DNA from: Pseudomonas rhizophila
GTDB taxonomy: Bacteria > Pseudomonadota > Gammaproteobacteria > Pseudomonadales > Pseudomonadaceae
Length of the DNA stretch: 64,000 bases
Assembly (NCBI RefSeq): GCF_003033885.1
Contig: NZ_CP024081.1
Span: 2,446,028-2,510,027, forward strand
Direction: 5' to 3'
In this document: piece after piece, positions 45,060-54,138 of the stretch
Layout: each line of letters opens with the position of its first letter
How positions within the stretch are numbered: the stretch's first letter is position 1
Translations under genes and position numbers: made by a program
Notes under the pieces: model-generated
The model's input: only the letters and a program-made list of their open reading frames with translations
Told to the model about the DNA's origin: nothing
Database searches by the model: none

Positions 45060-47651
45060 ATGAACACAGAATTTCGCAAACCGCTGCCCGGCACTTCGCT
45101 GGATTATTTCGACGTTCGCGGGGCCGTGGATGCCATCCGGCCTGGCGCTTACGATGGCCTGCCGTATACCTCCAGGGTGCTGGCGGAAAACCTGGTGCGT
45201 CGCTGCGACCCGGCGACGCTGGGCGAGTCGCTGCTGCAACTGATCGAGCGCAAGCGCGATCTGGACTTCCCATGGTTTCCGGCCCGGGTAGTGTGCCATG
45301 ACATCCTCGGCCAGACCGCCCTGGTAGACCTGGCCGGCCTGCGCGACGCCATTGCCCTGCAGGGCGGCGATCCGGCGCAGGTCAATCCGGTGGTGCCGAC
45401 CCAGTTGATCGTCGACCACTCCCTGGCGGTGGAAAGCGGCGGGTCCGATCCCCAGGCGTTCGCCAAGAACCGCGCCATTGAAGACCGGCGCAACGAAGAC
45501 CGCTTTCACTTCATCAACTGGACCAAGAAAGCCTTCAAGAACGTCGACGTGATCCCGCCGGGCAATGGGATCATGCACCAGATCAACCTGGAAAAAATGT
45601 CACCGGTGATCCAGCAGCGTGACGGCGTGGCGTTCCCTGATACCTGCGTGGGCACTGACAGCCACACCCCCCACGTCGATGCCTTGGGCGTGATCGCCAT
45701 TGGCGTTGGCGGCCTGGAAGCCGAAAGCGTGATGTTGGGGCGTGCCTCGTGGATGCGCCTGCCGGAAATCATTGGCGTCGAGCTGACCGGCAAGTTACAA
45801 CCGGGCATCACCGCCACCGACATGGTGCTGGCGCTGACCGAATTCCTGCGCAAACAAAAAGTCGTCGGTGCCTGGCTGGAGTTTTTCGGTGAAGGCGCCA
45901 GCGCCCTGACCTTGGGCGACCGCGCGACCATTTCCAACATGGCCCCGGAATACGGCGCCACGGCGGCGATGTTCTACATCGACCAACAGACTATCGATTA
46001 CCTGAAGCTCACCGGCCGCGAAGACCAGCAGGTTCAACTGGTCGAGACCTACGCCAAGCAGGCAGGCCTGTGGGCCGACACGCTCAAGGGCGCGCAATAC
46101 GAGCGCGGCTTGACCTTTGATCTGTCGTCGGTGGTGCGCAACATGGCTGGTCCCAGCAACCCCCACGCCCGCGTCGCGGTGTCGGATCTGGCCGCCAAAG
46201 GTATCTCCGGTCAGTGGGACGATGTGCCCGGGCAAATGCCCGACGGCGCGGTGATCATCGCCGCCATCACCAGTTGCACCAACACCAGCAACCCACGCAA
46301 CGTGATCGCTGCCGGCCTGCTGGCGCGCAACGCCAACCGCCTGGGCCTGACCCGCAAGCCATGGGTCAAGTCGTCCCTGGCGCCGGGGTCGAAAACCGTG
46401 GCGCTGTACCTGGATGAAGCCGGTCTGACCAAAGAGCTGGAGCAATTGGGTTTTGGTGTCGTGGCCTTCGCCTGCACCACCTGCAATGGCATGTCCGGTG
46501 CGCTGGACCCGCTGATCCAGCAGGAAATCATCGACCGCGACTTGTACGCCACCGCTGTGTTATCGGGCAACCGCAACTTCGATGGGCGCATCCATCCGTA
46601 CGCCAAACAGGCGTTCCTTGCCTCGCCGCCGCTGGTGGTGGCCTATGCCATCGCCGGGACCATCCGCTTCGACATCGAGAAGGATGTGCTGGGCGTGGTG
46701 GACGGTCGCGAGATCCGCCTCAAGGACATCTGGCCGAGCGACGAAGAAATCGATGCGGTGGTCAAGGCCTCGGTGAAGCCGGAGCAGTTCCGTCAGGTGT
46801 ACATCCCGATGTTCGCCATCCAGGAGGACACCGGGCCAAAAGTGACGCCGTTGTATGACTGGCGCCCGCAAAGCACCTATATCCGTCGCCCGCCGTATTG
46901 GGAAGGAGCGCTGGCCGGTGCGCGGCCGCTCAAGGGCATGCGTCCGCTGGCGGTGCTGCCGGACAACATCACCACCGACCACCTGTCGCCGTCCAACGCC
47001 ATCATGCTCGACAGTGCCGCTGGCGAATACCTGGCGAAAATGGGCCTGCCGGAAGAAGATTTCAACTCTTACGCAACCCATCGGGGCGACCATTTGACCG
47101 CCCAGCGTGCGACCTTCGCCAACCCGAAACTGTTCAACGAGATGGTCCAGGAAAACGGCAAGGTCAAGCAGGGTTCTCTGGCCCGGGTCGAGCCGGAAGG
47201 CCAGGTCATGCGCATGTGGGAAGCCATCGAAACCTACATGGAGCGCAAGCAGCCGCTGATCATCATCGCCGGTGCCGACTACGGCCAGGGTTCGTCCCGG
47301 GACTGGGCGGCCAAGGGCGTGCGCCTGGCCGGTGTCGAGGCGATTGCCGCTGAAGGTTTCGAGCGTATCCACCGCACCAATCTGGTGGGGATGGGGGTGT
47401 TGCCGCTGGAGTTCCAGCCGGGCACCGATCGCAAGACCCTGGGCATCGACGGCAGCGAGGTCTATGACGTGATCGGCGAGCGCACCCCGCGTGCGACGCT
47501 GACCCTGGTCATCACCCGCAAGAACGGCGAGCGCGTCGAAGTGCCGGTGACCTGCCGTCTCGATACCGCCGAAGAAGTGTCGATCTACGAAGCCGGCGGC
47601 GTATTGCAACGCTTTGCCCAGGATTTCCTGGAATCGGCGGTTGCCGTCTAA
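45060..47651 (+). CDS. acnD: Fe/S-dependent 2-methylcitrate dehydratase AcnD
   Basis: An 863-aa aconitase-family protein. Cluster ligands are in SCTNTSNPRN and ACTTCNGMSG, and the swivel domain has YGQGSSRDWAAKGVRLAGVE. AcnD dehydrates 2-methylcitrate to 2-methyl-trans-aconitate, which PrpF then isomerises. The frame extends far upstream (to 44634) through the REPIN and into prpC, but that part is not aconitase-like. The start at 45060 (MNTEFRKPLPGTSLDYFDV) fits the family, though its ribosome site is weak. Confidence 0.95.
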   Translation: MNTEFRKPLPGTSLDYFDVRGAVDAIRPGAYDGLPYTSRVLAENLVRRCDPATLGESLLQLIERKRDLDFPWFPARVVCHDILGQTALVDLAGLRDAIALQGGDPAQVNPVVPTQLIVDHSLAVESGGSDPQAFAKNRAIEDRRNEDRFHFINWTKKAFKNVDVIPPGNGIMHQINLEKMSPVIQQRDGVAFPDTCVGTDSHTPHVDALGVIAIGVGGLEAESVMLGRASWMRLPEIIGVELTGKLQPGITATDMVLALTEFLRKQKVVGAWLEFFGEGASALTLGDRATISNMAPEYGATAAMFYIDQQTIDYLKLTGREDQQVQLVETYAKQAGLWADTLKGAQYERGLTFDLSSVVRNMAGPSNPHARVAVSDLAAKGISGQWDDVPGQMPDGAVIIAAITSCTNTSNPRNVIAAGLLARNANRLGLTRKPWVKSSLAPGSKTVALYLDEAGLTKELEQLGFGVVAFACTTCNGMSGALDPLIQQEIIDRDLYATAVLSGNRNFDGRIHPYAKQAFLASPPLVVAYAIAGTIRFDIEKDVLGVVDGREIRLKDIWPSDEEIDAVVKASVKPEQFRQVYIPMFAIQEDTGPKVTPLYDWRPQSTYIRRPPYWEGALAGARPLKGMRPLAVLPDNITTDHLSPSNAIMLDSAAGEYLAKMGLPEEDFNSYATHRGDHLTAQRATFANPKLFNEMVQENGKVKQGSLARVEPEGQVMRMWEAIETYMERKQPLIIIAGADYGQGSSRDWAAKGVRLAGVEAIAAEGFERIHRTNLVGMGVLPLEFQPGTDRKTLGIDGSEVYDVIGERTPRATLTLVITRKNGERVEVPVTCRLDTAEEVSIYEAGGVLQRFAQDFLESAVAV

Positions 47652-47694
47652 ATCACAGCTGCGGGCACCCTTGCGGGCCCGCTTGAGGAGCATC

Positions 47695-48888
47695 ATGGCT
47701 CACGCACCGCAAATCAGAATCCCCGCCACTTACATGCGTGGTGGCACCAGCAAAGGCGTGTTCTTCAGCTTGCAGGACCTGCCCGAAGCGGCCCGCGTTC
47801 CCGGCTCGGTCCGGGATGCTTTGCTGCTGCGGGTGATCGGCAGCCCCGATCCATACGAGAAGCAGATCGATGGCATGGGCGGCGCGACGTCGAGCACCAG
47901 CAAGACCGTGATCCTGTCCAAGAGCACCCGAGCCGATCACGATGTCGATTACCTGTTTGGCCAAGTGTCCATCGACAAGCCGTTCGTGGACTGGAGCGGC
48001 AACTGCGGCAACCTGTCGGCGGCGGTCGGTTCATTCGCCATCAGCAGTGGTTTGGTGGACGCCAGTCGCATCCCACAAAACGGCGTGGCCGTGGTGCGGA
48101 TCTGGCAAGCCAATATCAGCAAGACCATCATCGCCCATGTGCCGATCACCGACGGCGCGGTGCAGGAAACCGGTGACTTCGAGCTCGACGGCGTGACCTT
48201 TCCGGCGGCTGAAGTGCAACTGGAATTCATGGATCCGGCGGCCGAGGAGGAGGGCGGTGGTGGCTCGATGTTTCCCACCGGCAACCTGGTGGACGACCTT
48301 GAGGTGCCTGGTGTTGGTACCTTCAAGGCGACCCTGATCAACGCCGGCATCCCGACGATTTTCATCAATGCCCGGGACGTTGGTTATACCGGCACCGAAT
48401 TGCAGGGCGCCATCAATGGCGATCCGAAGGCCCTGGCCATGTTCGAAACCATCCGTGCCCACGGCGCCTTGCGCATGGGCCTGATTCAGCATCTGGACGA
48501 AGCCGCCCAGCGCCAGCACACGCCGAAGGTGGCGTTTGTCGCACCGCCGGCGGACTACCTCTCCTCCAGCGGTAAGGCGGTCTCGGCGCGGGACGTCGAT
48601 TTGCTGGTGCGAGCACTGTCCATGGGCAAACTGCACCACGCGATGATGGGCACCGCGGCGGTCGCCATCGGCACGGCGGCGGCGATCAGCGGCACGCTGG
48701 TGAACCTGGCGGCCGGCGGCATCGACCGCACCGCTGTGCGCTTCGGCCATCCCTCCGGCACCTTGCGCGTCGGCGCCGAGGCCAGCCAGGTCAATGGCGA
48801 ATGGACCGTGAAAAAAGCCATCATGAGCCGCAGCGCGCGGGTATTGATGGAAGGGTTTGTGCGGGTACCGGGGGATGTTCTGAACTGA
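47695..48888 (+). CDS. prpF: 2-methylaconitate cis-trans isomerase PrpF
   Basis: A 397-aa protein with the start motif IRIPATYMRGGTSKGVFF, WSGNCGNLSAAVGSFA and AGGIDRTAVRFGHPSG, all typical of the PrpF family (DapF-like fold). It converts trans- to cis-2-methylaconitate, working with AcnD. The start has GAGGAG 6 bases upstream. It is the last gene of the cluster; prpD, which follows prpF in several pseudomonads, is replaced by REPINs here. Confidence 0.96.
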   Translation: MAHAPQIRIPATYMRGGTSKGVFFSLQDLPEAARVPGSVRDALLLRVIGSPDPYEKQIDGMGGATSSTSKTVILSKSTRADHDVDYLFGQVSIDKPFVDWSGNCGNLSAAVGSFAISSGLVDASRIPQNGVAVVRIWQANISKTIIAHVPITDGAVQETGDFELDGVTFPAAEVQLEFMDPAAEEEGGGGSMFPTGNLVDDLEVPGVGTFKATLINAGIPTIFINARDVGYTGTELQGAINGDPKALAMFETIRAHGALRMGLIQHLDEAAQRQHTPKVAFVAPPADYLSSSGKAVSARDVDLLVRALSMGKLHHAMMGTAAVAIGTAAAISGTLVNLAAGGIDRTAVRFGHPSGTLRVGAEASQVNGEWTVKKAIMSRSARVLMEGFVRVPGDVLN

Positions 48889-48946
48889 CACTTGACCCAG
48901 GCAAACCCGTGGTGAACGCGGCGTCTGCGAGCATCCGCGATCAAAA

Positions 48947-49038
48947 CTGTGGGAGCGAGCCTGCTCGCGATAGCGATGGTACAGCCCGCAAAGAGGTTGG
49001 ATGTGCCGGCCTCATCGCGAGCAGGCTCGCTCCCACAG
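48947..49038. repeat. REPIN 1 after prpF
   Basis: A full REP doublet of the GTGGGAGCGAGC type, CTGTGGGAGCGAGCCTGCTC at the left and the inverse at the right end. Confidence 0.92.
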
Positions 49039-49083
49039 TGGATTTGTGGTGAGCACAGAATCTGCGAACATCCGCGATTGAAC

Positions 49084-49176
49084 CTGTGGGAGCGAGCCTG
49101 CTCGCGATGAGGCCGGCACAGTCAGCATTGATGTCGCCTGATACACCGCTATCGCGAGCAAGCCCGCTCCCGCAGG
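49084..49176. repeat. REPIN 2 after prpF
   Basis: A second REP doublet of the same family, with a degenerate right arm (CCCGCTCCCGCAGG). The two doublets share parts of their inner sequence (GAGGCCGGCACA-like), which suggests duplication. Confidence 0.88.
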
Positions 49177-49193
49177 GGCGCGCATTCCTGCAA

Positions 49194-50093
49194 TCAGCCC
49201 CCTGTCAACGCGGTGACGACCAGGTCCACATTGCTCTCCAGCTCCGCCACCGGGTCGGCGGCGTCGGTGCTCAGGACCAGTAACTGACTGCCGCCCTCAG
49301 TGATGGCTGCTTTCACGGCATCCGCGGGCTGGCGATGATGCAGCACCCGCTTCACATCGTTGTCTTTCAACGTGGCGGTCAATTGCTTGAGGGCTTCGGG
49401 TGTCCATTCGGCGTCGGGCCGGGCATCGGTGCTGATCCCGTCCAGATTCAAGCCGCTTATCAAGTAGCCAAAATGCTCGCTCAGGCTGACCACGCTCAGG
49501 TTGTCGGCACTGGCCAGGCGCTTTTCACTCTCGGCGCTGAGCTTGAGCAGGCGCTGCTTGAGCGCCGCCAGGTTGGCGTCGATCTTCGGTTTGGCCGTCG
49601 GTGCCAGGCGCACCAGGTCGGCGGCGATGACATCGGCCATCCGTCCCAGGTTATGGCTGGCCATCCACGGTTGGCTCGCCAGGCCATCGACCGATCCCGG
49701 TTGCACGGCAATGCCGGGCAGGGCGCCGTCCACCGGGCGGGCGGCATCGACTTCGACGATGCGGATATTGCTGCGGCGGGCCATGGGGTACAGCGGATCG
49801 TCCGGCCACAACGAACGCAGCCCGATCACCGCGTCGGCATCGCTGGCCAGCTTGCTCAGGGCCGGCGCGCCACGGCCGCTGAAGTAGGCATTCTGGCGCG
49901 TACCGGGCAGATTGGCCGGCGCGGCGCGCTCCAGGCTGACATCGGTGCCCTTGAGCAACGCTTCACCCAAGCCGTAGGTGACCGGCAACGAAGCAAGCAG
50001 GCGCACCGGTGTGCCTTCGGCGGCGAAAGAAGGGCTGTTTACCAAACCGCACAGGGCCACGGCCAATGCCAGTTGTCGCAATGAAAAAACCAT
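49194..50093 (-). CDS. fpvF: FpvF, periplasmic metal-binding-type protein of the Fpv iron system
   Basis: A 299-aa periplasmic protein with a signal peptide (LALAVALCGLVNSPSFAAEG). It has the shape of the cluster A-I zinc/manganese-type binding proteins but lacks the NPHxYEP histidine signature present in FpvC, so it is a diverged member. In P. aeruginosa FpvC and FpvF bind freed iron-chelator or apo-pyoverdine and work with the FpvDE transporter. It is the last gene of the operon and its start abuts the fpvE stop (0-base gap). Confidence 0.85.
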   Translation of the reverse strand: MVFSLRQLALAVALCGLVNSPSFAAEGTPVRLLASLPVTYGLGEALLKGTDVSLERAAPANLPGTRQNAYFSGRGAPALSKLASDADAVIGLRSLWPDDPLYPMARRSNIRIVEVDAARPVDGALPGIAVQPGSVDGLASQPWMASHNLGRMADVIAADLVRLAPTAKPKIDANLAALKQRLLKLSAESEKRLASADNLSVVSLSEHFGYLISGLNLDGISTDARPDAEWTPEALKQLTATLKDNDVKRVLHHRQPADAVKAAITEGGSQLLVLSTDAADPVAELESNVDLVVTALTGG

Positions 50094-50993
50094 TTATCCA
50101 AGATTCCCTTTGAGGCTGGGGACAACACCCCGGGCAATGGCGGCCAGGGCAAATGCGATGCCGGCCACCAGAATGATCGCGGCACCGGACGGGATCGGCA
50201 GGTCGAAGACAATCGGTGCGAGAATCCCGCACAGGGTGCTGACGGTTGCGATCAGCACGGAGCACCAGAAAAAACCTTTCAACGACTGGCTGAGCAGACG
50301 CGCCGCAGCCGCCGGAATCACCAGCAAGGCCCCCACCAGAATCGCGCCGATGACCTTTACCGCCGCCACGGTGATCAGCGTCACCAACACCACGAACAGG
50401 TAATCCAGCGTCTTGACCGCCACCCCGCGCACCGCCGCCAGTTGCGGATTGAAACTGGCGAGCATGATGCGGTTGTACAGCGGCAACGCCAAAGCCATCA
50501 CCAGTGAACCGACCACCGCCAGCACCAGCAGGTCATTGCCATTGACCGTCAGCACCGAGCCGAACAGCACGTTTTCCAGAATGTGCACGTTGATCTTGCC
50601 CGCCAGGATCAGCAGCAGGCTGGCGCCCAGGGCCAGGGACACCGAGAGGAAAACGCCGATCAGCGTGTCCGGTGCCAGGCCGGTGCGGTTGCGCAGGTAA
50701 TTGAGCAGGATGCCGAACAGCAGGCAATAGCCGAACAGGCTGCCGTAGGGCCCGGTGTAGGGTTCGCCGAGCAGGATGCCGACCGCCACGCCGGTCAGCG
50801 CCGCGTGGCCCACGGCTTCAGAGAAAAACGCGAAGCGCTTGACCACCACCAGGGTGCCGAGGCCACCCAGCACCGGGCCGATCAGCAGCCCGGCCAGCAA
50901 CGCATTGACCACAAACCCGTAAGCCAGCGCTTCGGGCAGATAGCCGGACGACGCCCAACCCTGGACCATCAAACGAAAGGCTTCGTAACTCAT
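50094..50993 (-). CDS. fpvE: FpvE, inner-membrane permease of the Fpv iron transporter
   Basis: A 299-aa ABC-3 family permease with about 8-9 hydrophobic segments (for example LLAGLLIGPVLGGLGTLVVV and VKVIGAILVGALLVIPAAAA). The GALLVIPAA motif is characteristic of metal-type ABC permeases. It lies between fpvD and fpvF and shares a start/stop overlap with fpvD. It should move iron released from pyoverdine, or the chelator, across the inner membrane. Confidence 0.9.
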   Translation of the reverse strand: MSYEAFRLMVQGWASSGYLPEALAYGFVVNALLAGLLIGPVLGGLGTLVVVKRFAFFSEAVGHAALTGVAVGILLGEPYTGPYGSLFGYCLLFGILLNYLRNRTGLAPDTLIGVFLSVSLALGASLLLILAGKINVHILENVLFGSVLTVNGNDLLVLAVVGSLVMALALPLYNRIMLASFNPQLAAVRGVAVKTLDYLFVVLVTLITVAAVKVIGAILVGALLVIPAAAARLLSQSLKGFFWCSVLIATVSTLCGILAPIVFDLPIPSGAAIILVAGIAFALAAIARGVVPSLKGNLG

Positions 50994-51745
50994 CAGGCGG
51001 CGCTCCCGTTCGGGCGTGGATGGGTGGAAAACAGCGTCAGCAAGCGCTCAGGCGTCAGGGTCTGGCGCGGCGGGCCATCGAACAGCACGCGGCGGTTCAG
51101 GCCGGTGACGCGGTCAGCCAGGCGCCCGACGGCTTCCAGGTCATGTTCGATCCACAGCACCGTGATGCCGGCCTGGCGCCAGTCTCGCAGCAGTTGTTCA
51201 AACACCTGGATGCCGGCCTCGTCCAGCGCCGACATCGGTTCATCCAGCACCAGCAGTTGCGGCGCAGGAATCAGCCCCTGGGCCAACAACACCCGTTGGC
51301 GTTCACCGCCGGACAGCGCGCCCATGCGACGCTTGCGTTTGTCCTGCATGCCGACCCGTTCCAGGGCCTGGCCGATAGCGCCGACGTAATGCTTGCTCAG
51401 GCCGAGAAAGGCCGGCCGGCGTTGGCACATCGCTGCCATGAAATCATCCACGGTCATAGGCAGGCCGCGGTCGAATTCCAAGGCTTGGGGCACATAGCCG
51501 ATGACACCGGGCTCACCCGGCCATTGCAGGCTCAAGCGGCCCTGGTGGGGCATCTGCCCGAGCAAGGTCTTGATCAGCGAACTCTTGCCTCCGCCGTTCG
51601 GACCCACCAGCGCATGAATGCTGCCCGGCTGCACCTGGAAGGCCACCGCATCGAGAATCGTGGTGCGGCCCAGGTTCAGGCTGACATCGTCGAACTCGAT
51701 CAAGGGGCCGACGTGTTGCAAGGTGAGCGTTTCCTGGACCGTCAT
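50993..51745 (-). CDS. fpvD: FpvD, ATP-binding subunit of the Fpv iron transporter
   Basis: A 250-aa ABC ATPase with Walker A GPNGGGKSSL, Q-loop region YVPQALEF, signature LSGGERQRVLLA, Walker B LLVLDEPMSALD and switch His in IEHDLEAVG. It pairs with FpvE. Its start overlaps the end of fpvC by four bases, which couples translation. Confidence 0.94.
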   Translation of the reverse strand: MTVQETLTLQHVGPLIEFDDVSLNLGRTTILDAVAFQVQPGSIHALVGPNGGGKSSLIKTLLGQMPHQGRLSLQWPGEPGVIGYVPQALEFDRGLPMTVDDFMAAMCQRRPAFLGLSKHYVGAIGQALERVGMQDKRKRRMGALSGGERQRVLLAQGLIPAPQLLVLDEPMSALDEAGIQVFEQLLRDWRQAGITVLWIEHDLEAVGRLADRVTGLNRRVLFDGPPRQTLTPERLLTLFSTHPRPNGSAA

Positions 51746-52668
51746 GCGCCGGACTCCTGAATGGCCCGGACCACGGTGTCGAGGTTGCCGGTCATTTCCT
51801 TTTCGTACTTCTCGGCGCTGTAGTCGCCGTAGGAAATGTGCGAGAGCGGGTACAGTTTCACCCCCGACTCACGCTGGATGGTGTCGACGTAGGTGGACGG
51901 AAAGTCCATCTCCGAGAAGATCACTTTCACGTCCAGTTCGCGCAGTTGGTCGATGGTCTTCTTCAACTGGCTCGGGCTTGGCTCGATGCCATGGGCCGGC
52001 TCGACCACGGCGGTGACCTCCAGGCCGAATTCGCGCAGCAGGTAATCGTAGGCGGCGTGGACCGTGGCGACCCGCAACTCGGCATTGGGGGCCTGGGTCA
52101 ACTTTGCCAGGGCCGCGGCACGCATTTGTCGCAGGCGCTTGCCATAGGCGCGGGCGTTCTGGGTGTATGCCTTGGCGTTGTCCGGATCAAGCTTGCCCAG
52201 CTCCCGGGCGATGTTATTGACCTGGGCAATGGAGGCGCTGATGGACAGGAAGGTATGCGGGTTCACGACTTTGCCGGCGCCCCGGGCGGCGATCCCGGTG
52301 GCAGCCAGCAGCGGTACGTTTTCATTGGCTTCGATCACGTTCACGTTCGGGGTTTCGCTGGCGGCGATCATCCGGTCGGCGAAATCGTCATGACCCACAC
52401 CGTTGAGCACGATCACATCGAGCCCACTGATGCGCTTGATGTCCTCGGCACGAGGTTCGTAGGCGTGGGGGTTGAAGCCGGCCGGGATCAGCGGCACCAC
52501 TTCGGCCTTGTCGCCGACGATGTTGGCCACGTAGCTGTAATAAGGATGCAGGGTGATGCCAATACGCAGGCGCTTGGCCGCTTCGGCGCTGGCCAGTGGT
52601 GTGAACAGACAGGCGAGCAGGCCGATCAGCAGGCCCAGCAAAGGGCGGCGTTGAAATGCAATAGACAT
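51742..52668 (-). CDS. fpvC: FpvC, periplasmic metal-binding protein
   Basis: A 308-aa cluster A-I substrate-binding protein with a signal peptide (MSIAFQRRPLLGLLIGLLAC ... ASAEA). Histidine ligands are visible in ITLHPYY, GFNPHAYEPRAED and VVNPHTFLS, with a Glu/Asp ligand near FSEMDFPS. In P. aeruginosa FpvC captures iron freed from pyoverdine. I place the start at the ATG at 52668; a TTG two codons earlier is possible. Confidence 0.9.
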   Translation of the reverse strand: MSIAFQRRPLLGLLIGLLACLFTPLASAEAAKRLRIGITLHPYYSYVANIVGDKAEVVPLIPAGFNPHAYEPRAEDIKRISGLDVIVLNGVGHDDFADRMIAASETPNVNVIEANENVPLLAATGIAARGAGKVVNPHTFLSISASIAQVNNIARELGKLDPDNAKAYTQNARAYGKRLRQMRAAALAKLTQAPNAELRVATVHAAYDYLLREFGLEVTAVVEPAHGIEPSPSQLKKTIDQLRELDVKVIFSEMDFPSTYVDTIQRESGVKLYPLSHISYGDYSAEKYEKEMTGNLDTVVRAIQESGA

Positions 52669-52703
52669 GGGCAAACGGTCTTCTCTCGAATGAGGACGTG
52701 GGG

Positions 52704-53279
52704 TCAGTGCCGGTGCTGGCGGGTTACGCCGGCGTCGAACTGCGCGACGATCTGCTTCCAGCCGGCGGCGGACAAAGCGGTGTCGTCCAGATCGCTGGAG
52801 ACGGCGACGCTGTTGCCGCGATTGAGCCAGATGTCCGGGGCGGCGTCGGATGCTTCGCCGATGCGCATCAGAAATGAACCGGCGACGGATGGATTTGCAC
52901 TGGCGCCGAAGTAGGCCCGGTTCTCCACCTGCTGCCAGACATGTCCGCCTCGGCTGACGGAACTGGCATCCTGAGCGAACGGGGCAAAGCCCTCTTCGGC
53001 CAGGATTTGCGGGGTGGGCAGGGACTGTTGCTCTTCGCGTAGCAGACGGATCTCATCCAGGGTCACCCGCAGGTCGGCATAGATGCCTTGCTCGGCAGCG
53101 CTGAGATCGCGGCGGGCGTCAACTTGATGGGCAGGCACCTCGCTGACGTCATGGGTTTCGCCGTGCCAGGCCACCACCGATCCGGCCACCAGAATGATGA
53201 TCAGGCACAGCAGCAACACATACAGGGTTTCATGGCCGGCGCCGGCGGGGCGGATCACTTGGGTGGTGGGATTGCTCAT
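52704..53279 (-). CDS. fpvK: FpvK, accessory protein of the Fpv iron system
   Basis: A 191-aa protein with one N-terminal membrane anchor (TLYVLLLCLIIILVAGSVV) and a periplasmic domain containing a helix rich in Glu, Leu and Arg (LRVTLDEIRLLREEQ). It corresponds by position and size to FpvK, which assists the FpvG reductase in P. aeruginosa. The start overlaps the fpvJ stop (ATGA). Confidence 0.82.
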   Translation of the reverse strand: MSNPTTQVIRPAGAGHETLYVLLLCLIIILVAGSVVAWHGETHDVSEVPAHQVDARRDLSAAEQGIYADLRVTLDEIRLLREEQQSLPTPQILAEEGFAPFAQDASSVSRGGHVWQQVENRAYFGASANPSVAGSFLMRIGEASDAAPDIWLNRGNSVAVSSDLDDTALSAAGWKQIVAQFDAGVTRQHRH

Positions 53280-53602
53280 GGGGCCTCGATATCGGCTTGG
53301 TCGATTTCCACCACGTGGCCGGGGCCGGCGTCGAAGAGTACGTAGAATTCGGTGTTGGGCTTCTTGAATGTCAGCGTTGAATCGGCGCCAAGCTTGCCCG
53401 GCACCAGGATGGTTTCGTCGTAGCCGATCACATCCAGGGTCACGCCGGGCGCGCCACTGCCGTCGGAAAACCCGCCGGTGCACTGGATCTGCTCAGCGTC
53501 GATGGCCTTGCATTCACACATCGGGTTATGGGCCAGGGCGTTGCTGCTGGCACCTGCGCAGAACAGCAGCACCAGGCTGTTGAGATAGCCGCGGGCAGTC
53601 AT
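53276..53602 (-). CDS. fpvJ: FpvJ, small periplasmic accessory protein
   Basis: A 108-aa protein with a signal peptide (MTARGYLNSLVLLFCAGASS ... ALA) and a mature domain with paired cysteines (HNPMCECKAIDAEQIQCTGG). It matches FpvJ by place in the operon. FpvJ of P. aeruginosa interacts with other Fpv proteins in the periplasm. Start and stop overlap with both neighbours. Confidence 0.82.
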   Translation of the reverse strand: MTARGYLNSLVLLFCAGASSNALAHNPMCECKAIDAEQIQCTGGFSDGSGAPGVTLDVIGYDETILVPGKLGADSTLTFKKPNTEFYVLFDAGPGHVVEIDQADIEAP

Positions 53603-54138
53603 GGTTGGGCTCCTTGGGTTTTCAGCCAGGCGATGGTGGCCGGCGAGGCCTGGCTCAGGGGTATGGAAGCCTGGTGCATCGAGCCGTCCCAGCCTTCAAG
53701 GGTGATCCACAGTTCGGCGTCGAGCCGGGTCTTTTGCGGCACCGGCAACAAGGCGCCCATGCGATAGGGCGAGCCGAAGAAAATCACCCCGGCGGCCCGC
53801 AGGCTGCGAGGTTTGCCGATACGCAGATAAGTAGCCTTGACCTGGCTGATGCAGCTTTGGCACAGCGCGGCGTTGAAGTGCTTCATATGGCCTGCCGGTC
53901 CATCGAGGCGTGGCGCTTCGTCGCGAAACTCTGCAAGGCGCAGGCTCCAGGGGCCGACCTGGACTTCACCGACCTCCCGCTCACCCAGCCCGGCATCACC
54001 GCGGAACAACGCGGCTTCGGAGAAGTACTTGGGCATGAAACCCAGTGGGATCAGCAATAGCAGTACGTTGAGGTGAAAGCGCCATTTTTGCCAGAACACA
54101 CTTAGACGCGATGGCTGCGCGGTGGTGGACGGGGTCAC
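53599..54138 (-). CDS. fpvH: FpvH, membrane accessory protein of the Fpv iron system
   Basis: A 179-aa protein with one N-terminal membrane helix (FHLNVLLLLIPLGFMPKYFS) and a periplasmic domain with a CQSC pair (AALCQSCISQVKATYL). The cysteine pair could bind metal or carry electrons. By position it is FpvH, reported to support FpvG activity. It overlaps fpvG and fpvJ by four bases each. Confidence 0.83.
   Translation of the reverse strand: MTPSTTAQPSRLSVFWQKWRFHLNVLLLLIPLGFMPKYFSEAALFRGDAGLGEREVGEVQVGPWSLRLAEFRDEAPRLDGPAGHMKHFNAALCQSCISQVKATYLRIGKPRSLRAAGVIFFGSPYRMGALLPVPQKTRLDAELWITLEGWDGSMHQASIPLSQASPATIAWLKTQGAQP

Noticed and set aside
49086..49283. Frame beginning MGASLLAMRPAQ
   Set aside because: Translation of REP sequences; the GASLLAM pattern is a known artefact of these repeats.
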